Below are positions 17,094 to 26,239 of a stretch of 64,000 nt of DNA, piece by piece (position 1 is the stretch's first letter; every line of letters begins with the position of its first letter). The DNA is from Neoroseomonas marina. Lineage in GTDB: Bacteria; Pseudomonadota; Alphaproteobacteria; Acetobacterales; Acetobacteraceae. The translations under genes and the position numbers were made by a program. The notes under the pieces were generated by a model. It searched no databases. It saw nothing but the letters and a program-made list of their open reading frames with translations, and was not told the DNA's origin. Location of the stretch: contig NZ_JABBKX010000002.1 of the NCBI RefSeq assembly GCF_012927745.1, positions 659,999-723,998 of the forward strand, read 5' to 3'.

Positions 17094-18584
17094 ATGGCGA
17101 CGGAAAGCTTCGCGCTGCTCGGCGGCATCGCATTCGTGGCGGTGCTGGTGCTCGTGCTGCTGCTGCGCCGGCCGGCGACGGACCCGGTGCTGGCGCAGCG
17201 GCTGACCGACCTGCAATCGGTCCTCGACCGTCAGGGCGAACGCATCGCCGCCCTGCCGGCGGAATTCGAGCGAGGCCTGGCGCGGGAGGCCGCGGCGATC
17301 GGGGAGCGCGTCGCAGCCGGCGCCATCGATCAGACGCGGGCGCTGGGCGAGGGCATGACGCGCATCGCCGACCGGCTCGGCGCGCTGGAGACGGCCTTGC
17401 TCGAACGGCTGGCGGCTGATGCCCAGGCTGCGCGCGACGCGATGGCGGAGCAGCGCGCGAGCGTCGTGAAGGCGCTGACCGAGCACAAGGACGACACGGC
17501 GCTGCTGCGCCGCGACGTCACGCAGGGCATCGCGGAGATCCGCCTCGCCTTCGCCGAGGGGCTGGCGAAGCTGCAGGAGGTGCTGGCCGCCGAGAACACG
17601 CGCGCGCGCGACCTTCTGGACGCCCGGCTGAAGGAGCTGCGGGAGGGCAACGAGGCGCGCCTCGCCGAGATCCAGAAGACGGTGAACGAGCAGCTGCAAT
17701 CGGCCGTCGAGAAGCAGATGAACGAGAGCTTCGCCCGCGTCATCGACCAGTTCGCCGCGGTGCAGAAGGCGATGGGCGACGTGCAGGCGGTCACCACCCA
17801 GATCGTCGACATCAAGCGGCTCTTCTCGAATGTGAAGACTCGCGGGGGCTGGGGCGAGGCGCAGGTGCGCGCGCTGCTCGACGACATCCTCCCGCCCGGC
17901 TCCTACGAGACGAACAAGAAGCTGTCCGAGGACAGCGCCGAGGCGGTGGAATTCGCCATCCGCATGCCGAACGAGAAGGGGCGCGAGGTCTTCCTCGCCG
18001 TCGACGCGAAGTTCCCGACCGAGGACTGGGACCGCCTGGTGATCGCGTCCGACGCCGGCGATGCCGAGGCCGAGAAGGCCGCGCGGCGCGCGCTGGAGCA
18101 GCGGGTGCGCGCGGAAGCGGCGAAGATCGCCGCGAAATACATCCGCCCGCCGCTGACGGTGGAATTCGCGGTGCTCTATTTGCCGACCGAGGGACTCTAT
18201 GCCGAGATCGCGCGCATCCCCGGCGCGATCGAGGAGATCGGCCGGGTGAACCGCGTGATGGTGCTCGGCCCGTCCCTCCTGCCGGCCATGCTGCGGACCA
18301 TCCAGATGGGCCATGTGACCATCGCGCTCGGCGAGAAGGCGGATCTGGTCCGCGAATTGCTCGGCGCCACCAAGGCCGAGATGGGCAGGATGGACGAGGT
18401 GCTGGCCAGGCTCCGCAAGCAGGTGACGGCGGTGGGCAATACCATCGACGCGGCGCAGGTCCGCACGCGGGCGGTGGCGCGCAAGCTGCGCACGGTGGAT
18501 GCGGTGGACGGATCGCGCGCCGCGGCATTGCTCGAGCTCGAGGCCGAAGCCGAGGAACCGCCCGGCGAAGGGGATGAATCGTGA
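17094..18584 (+). CDS. rmuC: DNA recombination protein RmuC
   Basis: A 496-aa protein. An N-terminal membrane helix (about 6-24, LLGGIAFVAVLVLVLLL) is followed by a long coiled coil (about 40-240). The RmuC domain (about 245-440) has RGGWGEAQVRALLDDILPPGSY, VFLAVDAKFPTEDW and AVLYLPTEGLYAEI. RmuC limits recombination between inverted repeats; a nuclease-like fold is proposed for the family, but its biochemistry is not settled. The ATG at 17094 sits directly before the membrane helix. Its stop overlaps the next gene by 4 bp. Confidence 0.93.
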   Translation: MATESFALLGGIAFVAVLVLVLLLRRPATDPVLAQRLTDLQSVLDRQGERIAALPAEFERGLAREAAAIGERVAAGAIDQTRALGEGMTRIADRLGALETALLERLAADAQAARDAMAEQRASVVKALTEHKDDTALLRRDVTQGIAEIRLAFAEGLAKLQEVLAAENTRARDLLDARLKELREGNEARLAEIQKTVNEQLQSAVEKQMNESFARVIDQFAAVQKAMGDVQAVTTQIVDIKRLFSNVKTRGGWGEAQVRALLDDILPPGSYETNKKLSEDSAEAVEFAIRMPNEKGREVFLAVDAKFPTEDWDRLVIASDAGDAEAEKAARRALEQRVRAEAAKIAAKYIRPPLTVEFAVLYLPTEGLYAEIARIPGAIEEIGRVNRVMVLGPSLLPAMLRTIQMGHVTIALGEKADLVRELLGATKAEMGRMDEVLARLRKQVTAVGNTIDAAQVRTRAVARKLRTVDAVDGSRAAALLELEAEAEEPPGEGDES

Positions 18585-19831
18585 GCCTGCTCCAGCTCCA
18601 ATCGGCCGCGGGGCTGCTGCTGCTCTGCGCCCTCGCCTGGGCGCTGGGCGGGTTCCGCCCGGGCGTTAAGGCGCGCGTCATCGTCGCGGGGCTCGGGCTG
18701 CAATTGCTGCTCGCCGCCGTGCTGCTCAACGTGCCGCCGGTGCGGGCGAGCTTCTTCCTCCTTGGCGATGCGGTGGATGCCCTGGCGACGGCGACGCGGG
18801 CGGGGACATCGCTGGTCTTCGGCTATCTCGGCGGCGGCCCGCTGCCCTTCACCGAGAACCGCCCCGGTTCCTCCTTCATCCTGTTCTTCCAGGCGCTGCC
18901 GCTGGTGCTCGTGGTCGGCGCGCTCTCGGCCGTGCTGTTCCACTGGGGCGTGCTGCCGTGGGTGGTTCGGAAGATGGCGGGCGTGCTGACGCGGTTGTTC
19001 GGCATCGGCGGCGCCACCGGATTCAGCGTGGCGGCCAACGTCTTCGTCGGCATGGTGGAGGCGCCGCTGATGATCCGCGCCTGGCTCGCGCGCCTCACGC
19101 GGTCCGAGATGTTCGTGGTGATGACCGCGGGCCTCGCGACCATCAGCGGCAATACGCTGGTGGTCTACGCGCTGATCATCTCGCCCGTCGTGCCCGATGC
19201 GGCGGGGCAACTGCTGACGGCGAGCCTGATCGCAGCTCCCGCCTCGATCCTCGCCGCCGTGCTGATGATGCCGCCGGCGGATGGCGAGGTCGCGACCGAC
19301 GGCACCACGGGAATCCCCGAGAAGCTCTACGACAGCACCATGGACGCGCTGGTCCAGGGCACCAAGGACGGGCTCGACCTGTTGCTCGGCATCATGGCGG
19401 CGCTGATCGTCTTCGTCTCGCTGGTGGCGCTGGTGAACCTGGCGCTGGAGCCGCTCACGGGGCTGACGCTGCAGAAGATCGCGGGCTGGCTGCTCTGGCC
19501 GGTCGCCTGGTCGATGGGCGTGCCGGCCAGCGAAGCGGCGACCGTCGCCTCCTCGCTCGGCGTGAAGATGATCATCAACGAGTTCGTGTCCTACCTGGAA
19601 CTTGCCGCCTCGGGCGGGGCGGGGCTGTCGGAACGCTCGCGGCTGGTGCTGACCTATGCGCTGTGCGGCTTCACCAATCTCGGCTCGGTCGGGATCATGG
19701 TGGGCGGCATGACCGCGATGTGCCCGGAACGACGGGCGGACATCGTGAAGCTCGGCCTGCCCTCGCTGATTTCCGGGACCATCGCCTGCTGCATGACCGG
19801 GGCGGTGGTCGGGGTGCTGACTCCACCCTGA
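18581..19831 (+). CDS. Concentrative nucleoside transporter (CNT/NupC family)
   Basis: A 416-aa inner-membrane protein with about ten predicted helices and CNT-type blocks: GYLGGGPLPFTENRPGSSFILFF split across about 86-110, FSVAANVFVGMVEAPLMIR, VMTAGLATISGNTLVVYA and GVPASEAATVASSLGVKMIINEF. It probably imports nucleosides with protons or sodium. The GTG start overlaps the rmuC stop (GTGA). The pairing with the following aminotransferase and amidohydrolase suggests a small uptake-and-salvage group, but their substrates are not known to match. Confidence 0.85.
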   Translation: MSLLQLQSAAGLLLLCALAWALGGFRPGVKARVIVAGLGLQLLLAAVLLNVPPVRASFFLLGDAVDALATATRAGTSLVFGYLGGGPLPFTENRPGSSFILFFQALPLVLVVGALSAVLFHWGVLPWVVRKMAGVLTRLFGIGGATGFSVAANVFVGMVEAPLMIRAWLARLTRSEMFVVMTAGLATISGNTLVVYALIISPVVPDAAGQLLTASLIAAPASILAAVLMMPPADGEVATDGTTGIPEKLYDSTMDALVQGTKDGLDLLLGIMAALIVFVSLVALVNLALEPLTGLTLQKIAGWLLWPVAWSMGVPASEAATVASSLGVKMIINEFVSYLELAASGGAGLSERSRLVLTYALCGFTNLGSVGIMVGGMTAMCPERRADIVKLGLPSLISGTIACCMTGAVVGVLTPP

Positions 19832-19869
19832 ACGCGGGGCAGGATGCGGGGCCGAAGGAGCCCCGACCC

Positions 19870-21201
19870 ATGACCCACATCGTCCACCGCAACCTCCGCG
19901 AAGCCCCGCCGATCGCCGCCTCCGGGCGGGGGATCTGGCTACGCGACGCCTCGGGGCATGAGGTGATCGACGGTTCCGGGGGCGCCGCGGTGGCCTGTCT
20001 CGGCCATGGCCACCCGCATGTCGTCGCCGCGATGAAGGCGCAGATCGACCGGCTCTGCTACGCGCACACCGCGCTGTTCACCGCGGAAAGCGCCGAACGG
20101 CTGGCCGACATGCTGGTCGGCCACGCGCCGGGTGGGCTGACCCATGCCTATTTCGTGTCGTCCGGATCGGAAGGCATGGAAGCGGCGCTGAAGATCGCCC
20201 GGCAATGGGTGATCGAGGCCGGCCAGCCGCAGCGCACGAAGTTCATCGCGCGGCGGCAATCCTACCACGGCAACACGCTCGGCGCGCTGGCGGCCGGCGG
20301 CAACGCCATGCGCCGCGCGCCCTATGCGCCGATCCTGTCCGACGCCTTCAGCCACGTCTCGCCCTGCTACCCCTACCGCGACCGGCACGACGGGGAATCC
20401 GACGCGGACTACGTTGCGCGCCTCGCGGCGGAACTGGAGGCGGAGTTCCAGCGCCTCGGCCCGCAGAACGTCATCGCCTTCTGCGCCGAGACCATCGTCG
20501 GCGCGACGCTCGGCTGCGCGACCGCCCTGCCCGGCTACTTCCCGGCCATGAAGGCGGTGTGCGAGCGCCACGGCGCGCTGCTCATCCTCGATGAGGTGAT
20601 GTCCGGCATGGGCCGCTCCGGCACGCTGCACGCCTGGGAACAGGAAGGCGTGACGCCGGACATCCAGGTGATCGCGAAGGGTCTGGGCGGCGGCTACCAG
20701 CCGATCGGCGGCATCCTGGTCCATGGCCGCGTGATCGAGGCGCTGACGAAGGGATCGGGCACCTTCAAGCACGGCCACACCTACCAGGCGCATCCGGTCG
20801 CCTGCGCCGCGGCGCTGGCGGTGCAGGAGGTGATCCGCGACGAGAACCTGCTCGACAACGTGAAGGCCATGGGCGCGCTGCTGGAACAGGGGCTGACCGA
20901 GCGCCTCGGCAACCACGCGAAGGTCGGCGACATCCGTGGCCGCGGCCTGTTCTGGGCCGTGGAACTGGTGAAGGACCGCGCCAGCAAGGCGGTCTTCGAC
21001 CCCGCCCTCGCGGTGAATGAGTGCGTGAAGAAGGAAGCCTTCCAGCGCGGCCTCGCCTGCTACCCGATGGGCGGGACCATCGACGGCAAGCATGGCGACC
21101 ACGTCATCCTCGCCCCGCCCTATGTCTGCACCGGCGAGGAGATCGGCATGATCGTGGAGCGCTTCGGGGACGCGGTGGACGCCGCCGTGGCCGGTCTGTG
21201 A
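19870..21201 (+). CDS. Class III PLP-dependent aminotransferase
   Basis: A 443-aa fold-type I aminotransferase. It has VSSGSEGMEAALKIARQW, RRQSYHGNTLGALAAGG, the cofactor aspartate in LLILDEVMSGMGRSGT, and the PLP-binding Lys in QVIAKGLGGGYQPIGG. The C-terminal half has GRGLFWAVELVKD. The family includes omega-amino acid:pyruvate and related transaminases; the exact substrate is open. The ATG at 19870 follows GGAGCCCC. It sits 38 bp after the nucleoside transporter and 82 bp before an M20 amidohydrolase, in a probable catabolic operon. Confidence 0.88.
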   Translation: MTHIVHRNLREAPPIAASGRGIWLRDASGHEVIDGSGGAAVACLGHGHPHVVAAMKAQIDRLCYAHTALFTAESAERLADMLVGHAPGGLTHAYFVSSGSEGMEAALKIARQWVIEAGQPQRTKFIARRQSYHGNTLGALAAGGNAMRRAPYAPILSDAFSHVSPCYPYRDRHDGESDADYVARLAAELEAEFQRLGPQNVIAFCAETIVGATLGCATALPGYFPAMKAVCERHGALLILDEVMSGMGRSGTLHAWEQEGVTPDIQVIAKGLGGGYQPIGGILVHGRVIEALTKGSGTFKHGHTYQAHPVACAAALAVQEVIRDENLLDNVKAMGALLEQGLTERLGNHAKVGDIRGRGLFWAVELVKDRASKAVFDPALAVNECVKKEAFQRGLACYPMGGTIDGKHGDHVILAPPYVCTGEEIGMIVERFGDAVDAAVAGL

Positions 21202-21283
21202 GACACGCCGTGCCGCAATCCTGCCGCCCGCCGGGCGGCATGCTGCCCCTTCCGATCCCCAGCGCCTGACGGGAAGACACACC

Positions 21284-22456
21284 GTGCCGATCATCAACCG
21301 CATCGCCGAATTCCAGCCTGAGCTGACGGCCACGCGCCGCGACATCCACGCCCATCCGGAACTCGGCTTCGAGGAGCACCGGACCTCGGACCTCGTCGCG
21401 AAGGCGCTCGAATCCTGGGGGATCGAGGTCCATCGCGGCATCGCCGGCACGGGCCTCGTGGGCGTGCTGCGCAACGGCACCTCCAAGCGGTCCATCGGCT
21501 TCCGCGCCGACATGGATTGCCTGCCGATGACCGAGACCAACGATTTCGGCCATCGGTCCACCACCCCGGGGAAGATGCACGCCTGTGGCCATGACGGGCA
21601 CACCACCATGCTGCTCGGCGCCGCGCGCTACCTGGCGGAGACGAAGAATTTCGACGGCACGGTGAACTTCATCTTCCAGCCGGCCGAGGAAGGCGGCGGC
21701 GGCGGCCGCGTGATGGTCGAGGAAGGCCTGTTCGACCGCTTCCCCTGCGATGCCGTCTACGGGATGCACAACTCGCCGGAACTGCCGCTGGGCGAGGCGC
21801 GGATCTTCGCCGGACCCGCGCTCGCGGCCGCGGACCGCATCACCATCACCGTGCACGGCAAGGGCGGCCATGCCTCGCGTCCGCAGCAATGCGTCGACCC
21901 GGTGCTGGTGGCGTCGCACATCGTCGTTGCGACGCAATCCATCGTCGCGCGGTCGATGGACCCGATCGACACCGCTGTCGTCAGCATCTGCCAGTTCCAT
22001 GCCGGGGAGGCGTCCAACGTCATCCCCGAGACCGCGGAACTGCGCGGCACCGTCCGCACCTTCAAGCCTGAGGTGCAGGACATGATCGAGCGCCGCCTCG
22101 GCGACATCGTCCGTGCCACCGCGGAAGCGCATGGCGCCAAGGCGGAACTGTCGTTCCAGCGCGGCTATCCGCCCACCGTGAACCACGCCGAGCAGGCGGA
22201 ACGCGCGGCGCTGGCGGCGGTGGCCGTGCTCGGGGAGGCCAAGGTCCACCGCAAGCCGGTGCCGCGGATGGGCGCGGAGGATTTCTCCTACATGCTGCAG
22301 GCGCGCCCCGGCTGCTTCATCGGCATCGGCCAGGGCGACGGCGGCCGCCACTCGGTGTCGCTGCACAACCCGCGCTACGACTTCAACGACGAGCTCATTC
22401 CCCTCGGCTCGTCGCTCTTCGCCCGGTTGGCGGAACAGGAGATGCCCAAGGGCTGA
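21284..22456 (+). CDS. M20 metallo-amidohydrolase (hippurate/N-acyl amino acid hydrolase type)
   Basis: A 390-aa zinc hydrolase of the M20D group. It shows RRDIHAHPELGFEEHRT, the metal-binding FRADMDCLPM and HACGHDGHTTMLLGA, and FQPAEEGGGGGRVMVEEGLF with the catalytic Glu pair. GKGGHASRPQ marks the lid/dimerisation domain and PRMGAEDFSYML the last metal ligand region. Such enzymes remove acyl groups from amino acids or amino-acid-like compounds. The GTG start at 21284 precedes conserved sequence. A hairpin at 22463 follows the stop. Confidence 0.9.
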   Translation: MPIINRIAEFQPELTATRRDIHAHPELGFEEHRTSDLVAKALESWGIEVHRGIAGTGLVGVLRNGTSKRSIGFRADMDCLPMTETNDFGHRSTTPGKMHACGHDGHTTMLLGAARYLAETKNFDGTVNFIFQPAEEGGGGGRVMVEEGLFDRFPCDAVYGMHNSPELPLGEARIFAGPALAAADRITITVHGKGGHASRPQQCVDPVLVASHIVVATQSIVARSMDPIDTAVVSICQFHAGEASNVIPETAELRGTVRTFKPEVQDMIERRLGDIVRATAEAHGAKAELSFQRGYPPTVNHAEQAERAALAAVAVLGEAKVHRKPVPRMGAEDFSYMLQARPGCFIGIGQGDGGRHSVSLHNPRYDFNDELIPLGSSLFARLAEQEMPKG

Positions 22457-22462
22457 GGCGAT

Positions 22463-22481
22463 GGAGGGGCATCGCCCCTCC
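22463..22481. terminator. Hairpin between convergent genes
   Basis: An 8-bp perfect stem, GGAGGGGC, with a 3-nt loop fills most of the 27-bp gap between the amidohydrolase stop and the stop of the opposing lipoprotein. It could end both transcripts. There is no T-tract, and the stem resembles the first hairpin of the class I repeats. Confidence 0.5.
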
Positions 22482-22483
22482 GG

Positions 22484-23278
22484 TCAGCTTTCGGGGCAGC
22501 CCACCACGACCCGCTGCAGGGTGCGCACGCCTTCCAGCGTCTGCGCCCAGCGCGGGTCGGACTGCGGCGGGGTGAGCAGCCGCGCCGCCTCCGCCAGATC
22601 GGGGCAGCGCTGGTCATCCGAGCCGCAGGAGACCGAGACGCCGTACATCCGGGCGCTCGCGGCGTAGAAGCGGGCATTGGCGTTGCCGGGCATGTCGCGG
22701 CGCAGCGTGTCCGCTTCGGCGCGCAGCAGGTCGTTGCCGGGGCAGGAATTGGCCCGCGGCGTGATGGCGCGGCGGTCGAAGGCGGCGTTCAGCAGTTCCT
22801 CGCGCCAGGCGTTGCGCTCGGCCGCCGTGTTGGCGCCGCCGGCGGCGAGCGCCGCCTGGCCGGCCGTCACCGCGCAATCGAGCAGCGTCATCTTGCGGTC
22901 CGCGCCGGCCGAGGCCGCTTGGCGGCGGCAGGCGCGGGCGCGCAGCGCCTGGGTTTCGGCGCACGTCTTGTCGGCATCGCCCGTGCAGGTCGGCGCGGGG
23001 GCTTCGGTGATCCGGTCCCAGGCGCCCTGGGCGGCGGCCGCGGTCATCTGGGCGAGTTGCTGCGCGGCGGGCGTGGCGGCGGCCTGGGCGGCCTGCCCGG
23101 CGGCACCGGCGACCGGCGCTGCGGCCGGCCCTGCCGCCGCGGCGGCGGCTCCGGCGGCTCGACCTGCGGCGGCTCCGGCGACCGAACCGGCGGCGGTGGT
23201 CGCCTGCTGGCAGCCGGCGAGGACGGTGAGCGGGAGAAGAAGGGCGGCAATCCGCCAGGGCGTCATGGTGACCGGCAC
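22484..23278 (-). CDS. Ala-rich lipoprotein of unknown function
   Basis: A 264-aa protein. The signal sequence ends in a lipobox (LTVLAGCQQ), so the mature protein is probably lipid-anchored. An Ala/Gly-rich, low-complexity stretch (about 25-85) follows, then a globular part with eight or so cysteines (CTGDADKTCAETQ, LRARACRRQ, LLDCAVTAG, NSCPGNDLL, SVSCGSDDQRC, VGCPES), likely paired as disulfides in the periplasm. The GTG at 23276-23278 follows GGAG with 7-nt spacing; an in-frame ATG lies four codons later. I do not recognise the family. Confidence 0.75.
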   Translation of the reverse strand: MPVTMTPWRIAALLLPLTVLAGCQQATTAAGSVAGAAAGRAAGAAAAAAGPAAAPVAGAAGQAAQAAATPAAQQLAQMTAAAAQGAWDRITEAPAPTCTGDADKTCAETQALRARACRRQAASAGADRKMTLLDCAVTAGQAALAAGGANTAAERNAWREELLNAAFDRRAITPRANSCPGNDLLRAEADTLRRDMPGNANARFYAASARMYGVSVSCGSDDQRCPDLAEAARLLTPPQSDPRWAQTLEGVRTLQRVVVGCPES

Positions 23279-23336
23279 GGGGCGTCTCCTGGTTCGGGTC
23301 GCAGGCTAGACCATGCAACCGGGGCGGGAAAACCGG

Positions 23337-25208
23337 TCACGCACCGGGATCGACGGCAAAGAGCCGATAGCCGCCGAGGGAATCGGGCAACGGGATGGCG
23401 CGGAGCCAGGGCGGCGCCTCGCCGCGGCGCAGGCGGGTGACGAAGTCCGCCGCGTTGTCCGTCGGCAGATCCGTGGTGCAGACCGCGATCAGGTCGGCCT
23501 GGCGCCGGCGGAGAATGGCGCGGGCCGCGCCGTCATCGGTCGCGGTGAAGGCCCGCAGCACGTCGACGAAGGCGTCGCCGCCGCGATGATAGGGGCCCGA
23601 GACGCCGCGGATGCCCGATCGCCAGGCGATTTCGGGGCCGGCGTTCATGTCTTCCATGACCAGGATCGGCGCGTGGTCGGCTGGCGCGACGTGCTGGCGC
23701 GCGCCGGCGAGCCAGGCCGCCAGCGCGGTGGCGTCGCAGGCCGACCCGATCGCGGCCGTGCCGCCCGCGCTGCCGATCCGTTCGGCTTCGGCGCGGTCGC
23801 GCGTCAGGCGCGGCACCGCGAGGCAGCCGAGGACGAGCACCAGCCCGAGCACCAGGCGCAATGCCGGTTCCCGCGGCCAGGACCGCGCGAGAACCTGCCC
23901 CATCACCCCGGCCGCAGCGATCGCCGCCGGCGCGGCGAGGTCGAGCGCGAAGCGCACCGCGGCGAAGGCGGCCGCAATGCCGGCGAGGAGCGTCATGCCC
24001 AGCACCAGCCCCGCCGGCCAGGACCCGTCGCGCCGCCAGCCGCGCATGGCCAGCGCGATGGCGAGCAGCCCCAGCACGGGAACGCCGCCCATCAGAAACC
24101 CGGCCGTCGCTACGCCGCCGGGTCCGAAGGGCGGCAGGGGCTGCATTTCCGCAATCAGGTCGTGATGCAGCCGCAGCATCTGCGCGATGGCGGCATCCGC
24201 ATCCTCTGCCACGCGCTGCGGCAGCACCGGGAACACCGCGACGAAGGCGCCGACAGCGGCGGCGCCCGCCGCCACGCCGACCAGCCAGCGCCGCAGCCGC
24301 GGTCCGGACGCGACCGGGCGCAGCACCATGAAGGCGCCACTGCACAGCAGCGCGAGGGCGAGGTGCTCGACCGAGACGCGATCGGTCTCCACCGCGAGCC
24401 ATCCCGACGGCGGACGCTCGACGAGTATGGCGACCAGAAGCATCGCGGCCATGCCCGCGGTCATGCGGACGCCCTGCGTGGCGGCCGGGCGTCCGTCCTC
24501 GGCCAGCAGCGCCGCGAGGCCGATCGCGAGCAGCACTGGCAGTGCGACGATCAGCGCCTCCGGGCCCACCCAGACGCCGAAGCCGAAGGCGGCCCCGGCA
24601 ACCATCGCGACGCCGCCCCGCGCGCCCGGCCGCAGCGCGTGGATCGCCGCCGCGAGGCCGAGCGTCACCGCGAAGAGGATCAACGCGTGATGGTCCGCGC
24701 GCCCCGGCGCCGAATAGTTCGCCGCCGCCGGCGACGCCGCCATCATCAGGACCGCATAGAGCGGCGCGCGTTGCCGGTCCCACAGCCCCGCCGCGCCCCA
24801 GGCGGCGGCCAGCGTCGCGGCAAGGTGCAGCGGCGGCGACACCAGCCCGCCCGCGAGGAAGATCGCCTGCCGCGGGTCGAGTCCGCCGAGTTGCTCGAGC
24901 GCGAGCGCCGGCAGCAGGATCAGGATGTCGAGCGGCCGCGTCCAATGCAGCGACAGCCCCTCGGGTGCCGCGAGCGCCGGCGTGATGGTGTCGAACCAGG
25001 CCGCGCCCTGGCGCAGTTCGAGCACGCGCACCACGCGCATATAGGCATCGGGATCGGCGAGGTGCCCCTGCAGGAAGCCCGGGTCCATCGTGACCAGCAG
25101 CCCGACATGCACCGCGACCATGACGACGACGGCGAAGATCACGACGGGCAGCACAGAGCCCGGCTCCGGCGCGCGATGATCAGGCTGCATCCATCCCCCG
25201 CGGCGCAT
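23337..25208 (-). CDS. Large polytopic membrane protein with STT3 (oligosaccharyltransferase)-like motifs
   Basis: A 623-aa protein with a helix near residue 20-42 and about ten more helices up to about 480, then a soluble C-terminal domain. After the first helix comes an acidic DPDAYMRVVR motif, like the metal-binding D-x-D of the first loop of STT3/PglB/AglB. Around residue 170-180 NYSAPGRADHHALIL recalls the STT3 G-x-x-DHH-x-L element. The C-terminal part has MEDMNAGPEIAWRSG and GPYHRGGDAF, where STT3 would have WWDxG, but the tryptophans are absent. It may glycosylate proteins or lipids in the periplasm, or be a diverged relative. The start is uncertain (alternative ATG 18 bp downstream). 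Confidence 0.6.
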   Translation of the reverse strand: MRRGGWMQPDHRAPEPGSVLPVVIFAVVVMVAVHVGLLVTMDPGFLQGHLADPDAYMRVVRVLELRQGAAWFDTITPALAAPEGLSLHWTRPLDILILLPALALEQLGGLDPRQAIFLAGGLVSPPLHLAATLAAAWGAAGLWDRQRAPLYAVLMMAASPAAANYSAPGRADHHALILFAVTLGLAAAIHALRPGARGGVAMVAGAAFGFGVWVGPEALIVALPVLLAIGLAALLAEDGRPAATQGVRMTAGMAAMLLVAILVERPPSGWLAVETDRVSVEHLALALLCSGAFMVLRPVASGPRLRRWLVGVAAGAAAVGAFVAVFPVLPQRVAEDADAAIAQMLRLHHDLIAEMQPLPPFGPGGVATAGFLMGGVPVLGLLAIALAMRGWRRDGSWPAGLVLGMTLLAGIAAAFAAVRFALDLAAPAAIAAAGVMGQVLARSWPREPALRLVLGLVLVLGCLAVPRLTRDRAEAERIGSAGGTAAIGSACDATALAAWLAGARQHVAPADHAPILVMEDMNAGPEIAWRSGIRGVSGPYHRGGDAFVDVLRAFTATDDGAARAILRRRQADLIAVCTTDLPTDNAADFVTRLRRGEAPPWLRAIPLPDSLGGYRLFAVDPGA

Positions 25209-25219
25209 CCCCGTGCCGG

Positions 25220-25248
25220 CTTTGGAGTCCGCGCCGTGACCGTGTCAA
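25220..25248 (-). promoter_or_regulatory. Possible promoter for the STT3-like gene
   Basis: A perfect TTGACA (-35, 25243-25248 on the minus strand) is followed after 17 bp by a poor -10, CCAAAG (25220-25225). It lies in the 106-bp divergent gap. If used, it favours translation from the second ATG, at 25190. Confidence 0.3.
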
Positions 25249-25314
25249 GCGCGCGGTCTTGCGCCGCCGCGCGGCGGGCGCGAGGGTCGCGACGACACAG
25301 CCGCGGAGCGCCCC

Positions 25315-26169
25315 ATGCCACGCCACCAGCTCTTCGTCCGCCTGGGCGAGACCCGCTATCGCGTCGAGCGCCCCTGGGGCGAGGTGCCGAAGGGCCAGGG
25401 CGTGCCCTCCGACGTCGCCTGCGACGCGGAAGGGCGCGTCTACGTGCAACTGCGCCAGGACCCGATGGCGGATCCGGAAGCGCCGGCGGTGGTGGTCCTC
25501 GCGCCGGATGGCCGGCGCATCGATGCCTGGGGCGGCGCGGAGGTCGCGGACGGGCACATGCTCTCGGTCCATCCCGATGGCCGCGTCTTCGTCGTCGACC
25601 GCGACGCGCAGGAGATCATCGTCTTCTCGCGCGACGGCAAGCGCCTGGGCGGGATCGGACGACGCCATTGTCCGGGCGAGCCGTTCAACGCGCCCTGCGA
25701 CGTCGCCTTCGCGTCGGACGGGACGATCTACGTCGCCGATGGCTACGCCGCGTCCGTCGTGCACCGCTTCAGCGCCCAGGGCACGCCGATGGGCCGCTGG
25801 GGACGCGAGGGCAGCGGCCCCGGCGAATTCACCACGCCGCATTCCGTCTGGGTCCTGCCGGACGGGCGCGTGACGGTCGCCGACCGCGAGAACAACCGCG
25901 TCCAGGTCTTCACCGCGGACGGGATGTGGCTCGCGGATTGGCGCGGCAACCACAAGCCGATGAGCGTGCATGGCGCGCCGGGTGGCGGGCTCTATGTCAC
26001 GGACCAGGTGCCGCAACTGTCGCTGCTGGCGCCCGACGGGACGATCGTCGGGCGGTGCCGGCCTGTGCTGAACGGCGCGCACGGCATGTGGCGAGCGCCG
26101 GACGGGCGGATCTTCCTCAGCGAGCAGAATCCGTCGCGCCTGACCTGCCTGGTGCCGGTCGAGGGCTGA
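25315..26169 (+). CDS. NHL-repeat beta-propeller protein
   Basis: A 284-aa protein made of NHL-type blades: PSDVACDAEGRVYVQL, HPDGRVFVVDRDAQEIIVF, PCDVAFASDGTIYVADGY, PHSVWVLPDGRVTVADRENN, and a final blade with SLLAPDGTIVGRC. The DG-x-x-(Y/V)-VAD pattern repeats about every 45 residues, giving a likely six-blade propeller. Relatives include peptidyl-alpha-hydroxyglycine lyase-like and other binding propellers. No signal peptide is visible, so it may be cytoplasmic. Without a catalytic signature a binding role is the safest call. It is divergent from the STT3-like gene. Confidence 0.78.
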   Translation: MPRHQLFVRLGETRYRVERPWGEVPKGQGVPSDVACDAEGRVYVQLRQDPMADPEAPAVVVLAPDGRRIDAWGGAEVADGHMLSVHPDGRVFVVDRDAQEIIVFSRDGKRLGGIGRRHCPGEPFNAPCDVAFASDGTIYVADGYAASVVHRFSAQGTPMGRWGREGSGPGEFTTPHSVWVLPDGRVTVADRENNRVQVFTADGMWLADWRGNHKPMSVHGAPGGGLYVTDQVPQLSLLAPDGTIVGRCRPVLNGAHGMWRAPDGRIFLSEQNPSRLTCLVPVEG

Positions 26170-26187
26170 GCGGGACCGGTGCCGGAC

Positions 26188-26219
26188 TCCGGAAGGGGCA
26201 CCGCGAAGCGCCTTCCGGA
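26188..26219. terminator. Hairpin between convergent NHL and aquaporin genes
   Basis: A 9-bp perfect stem (TCCGGAAGG / CCTTCCGGA) with a 14-nt loop sits in the 70-bp gap between two convergent stops. Its position suits a bidirectional terminator; there is no T-tract. Confidence 0.45.
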
Positions 26220-26239
26220 ACCGACGCCCGGCGGGCCCG

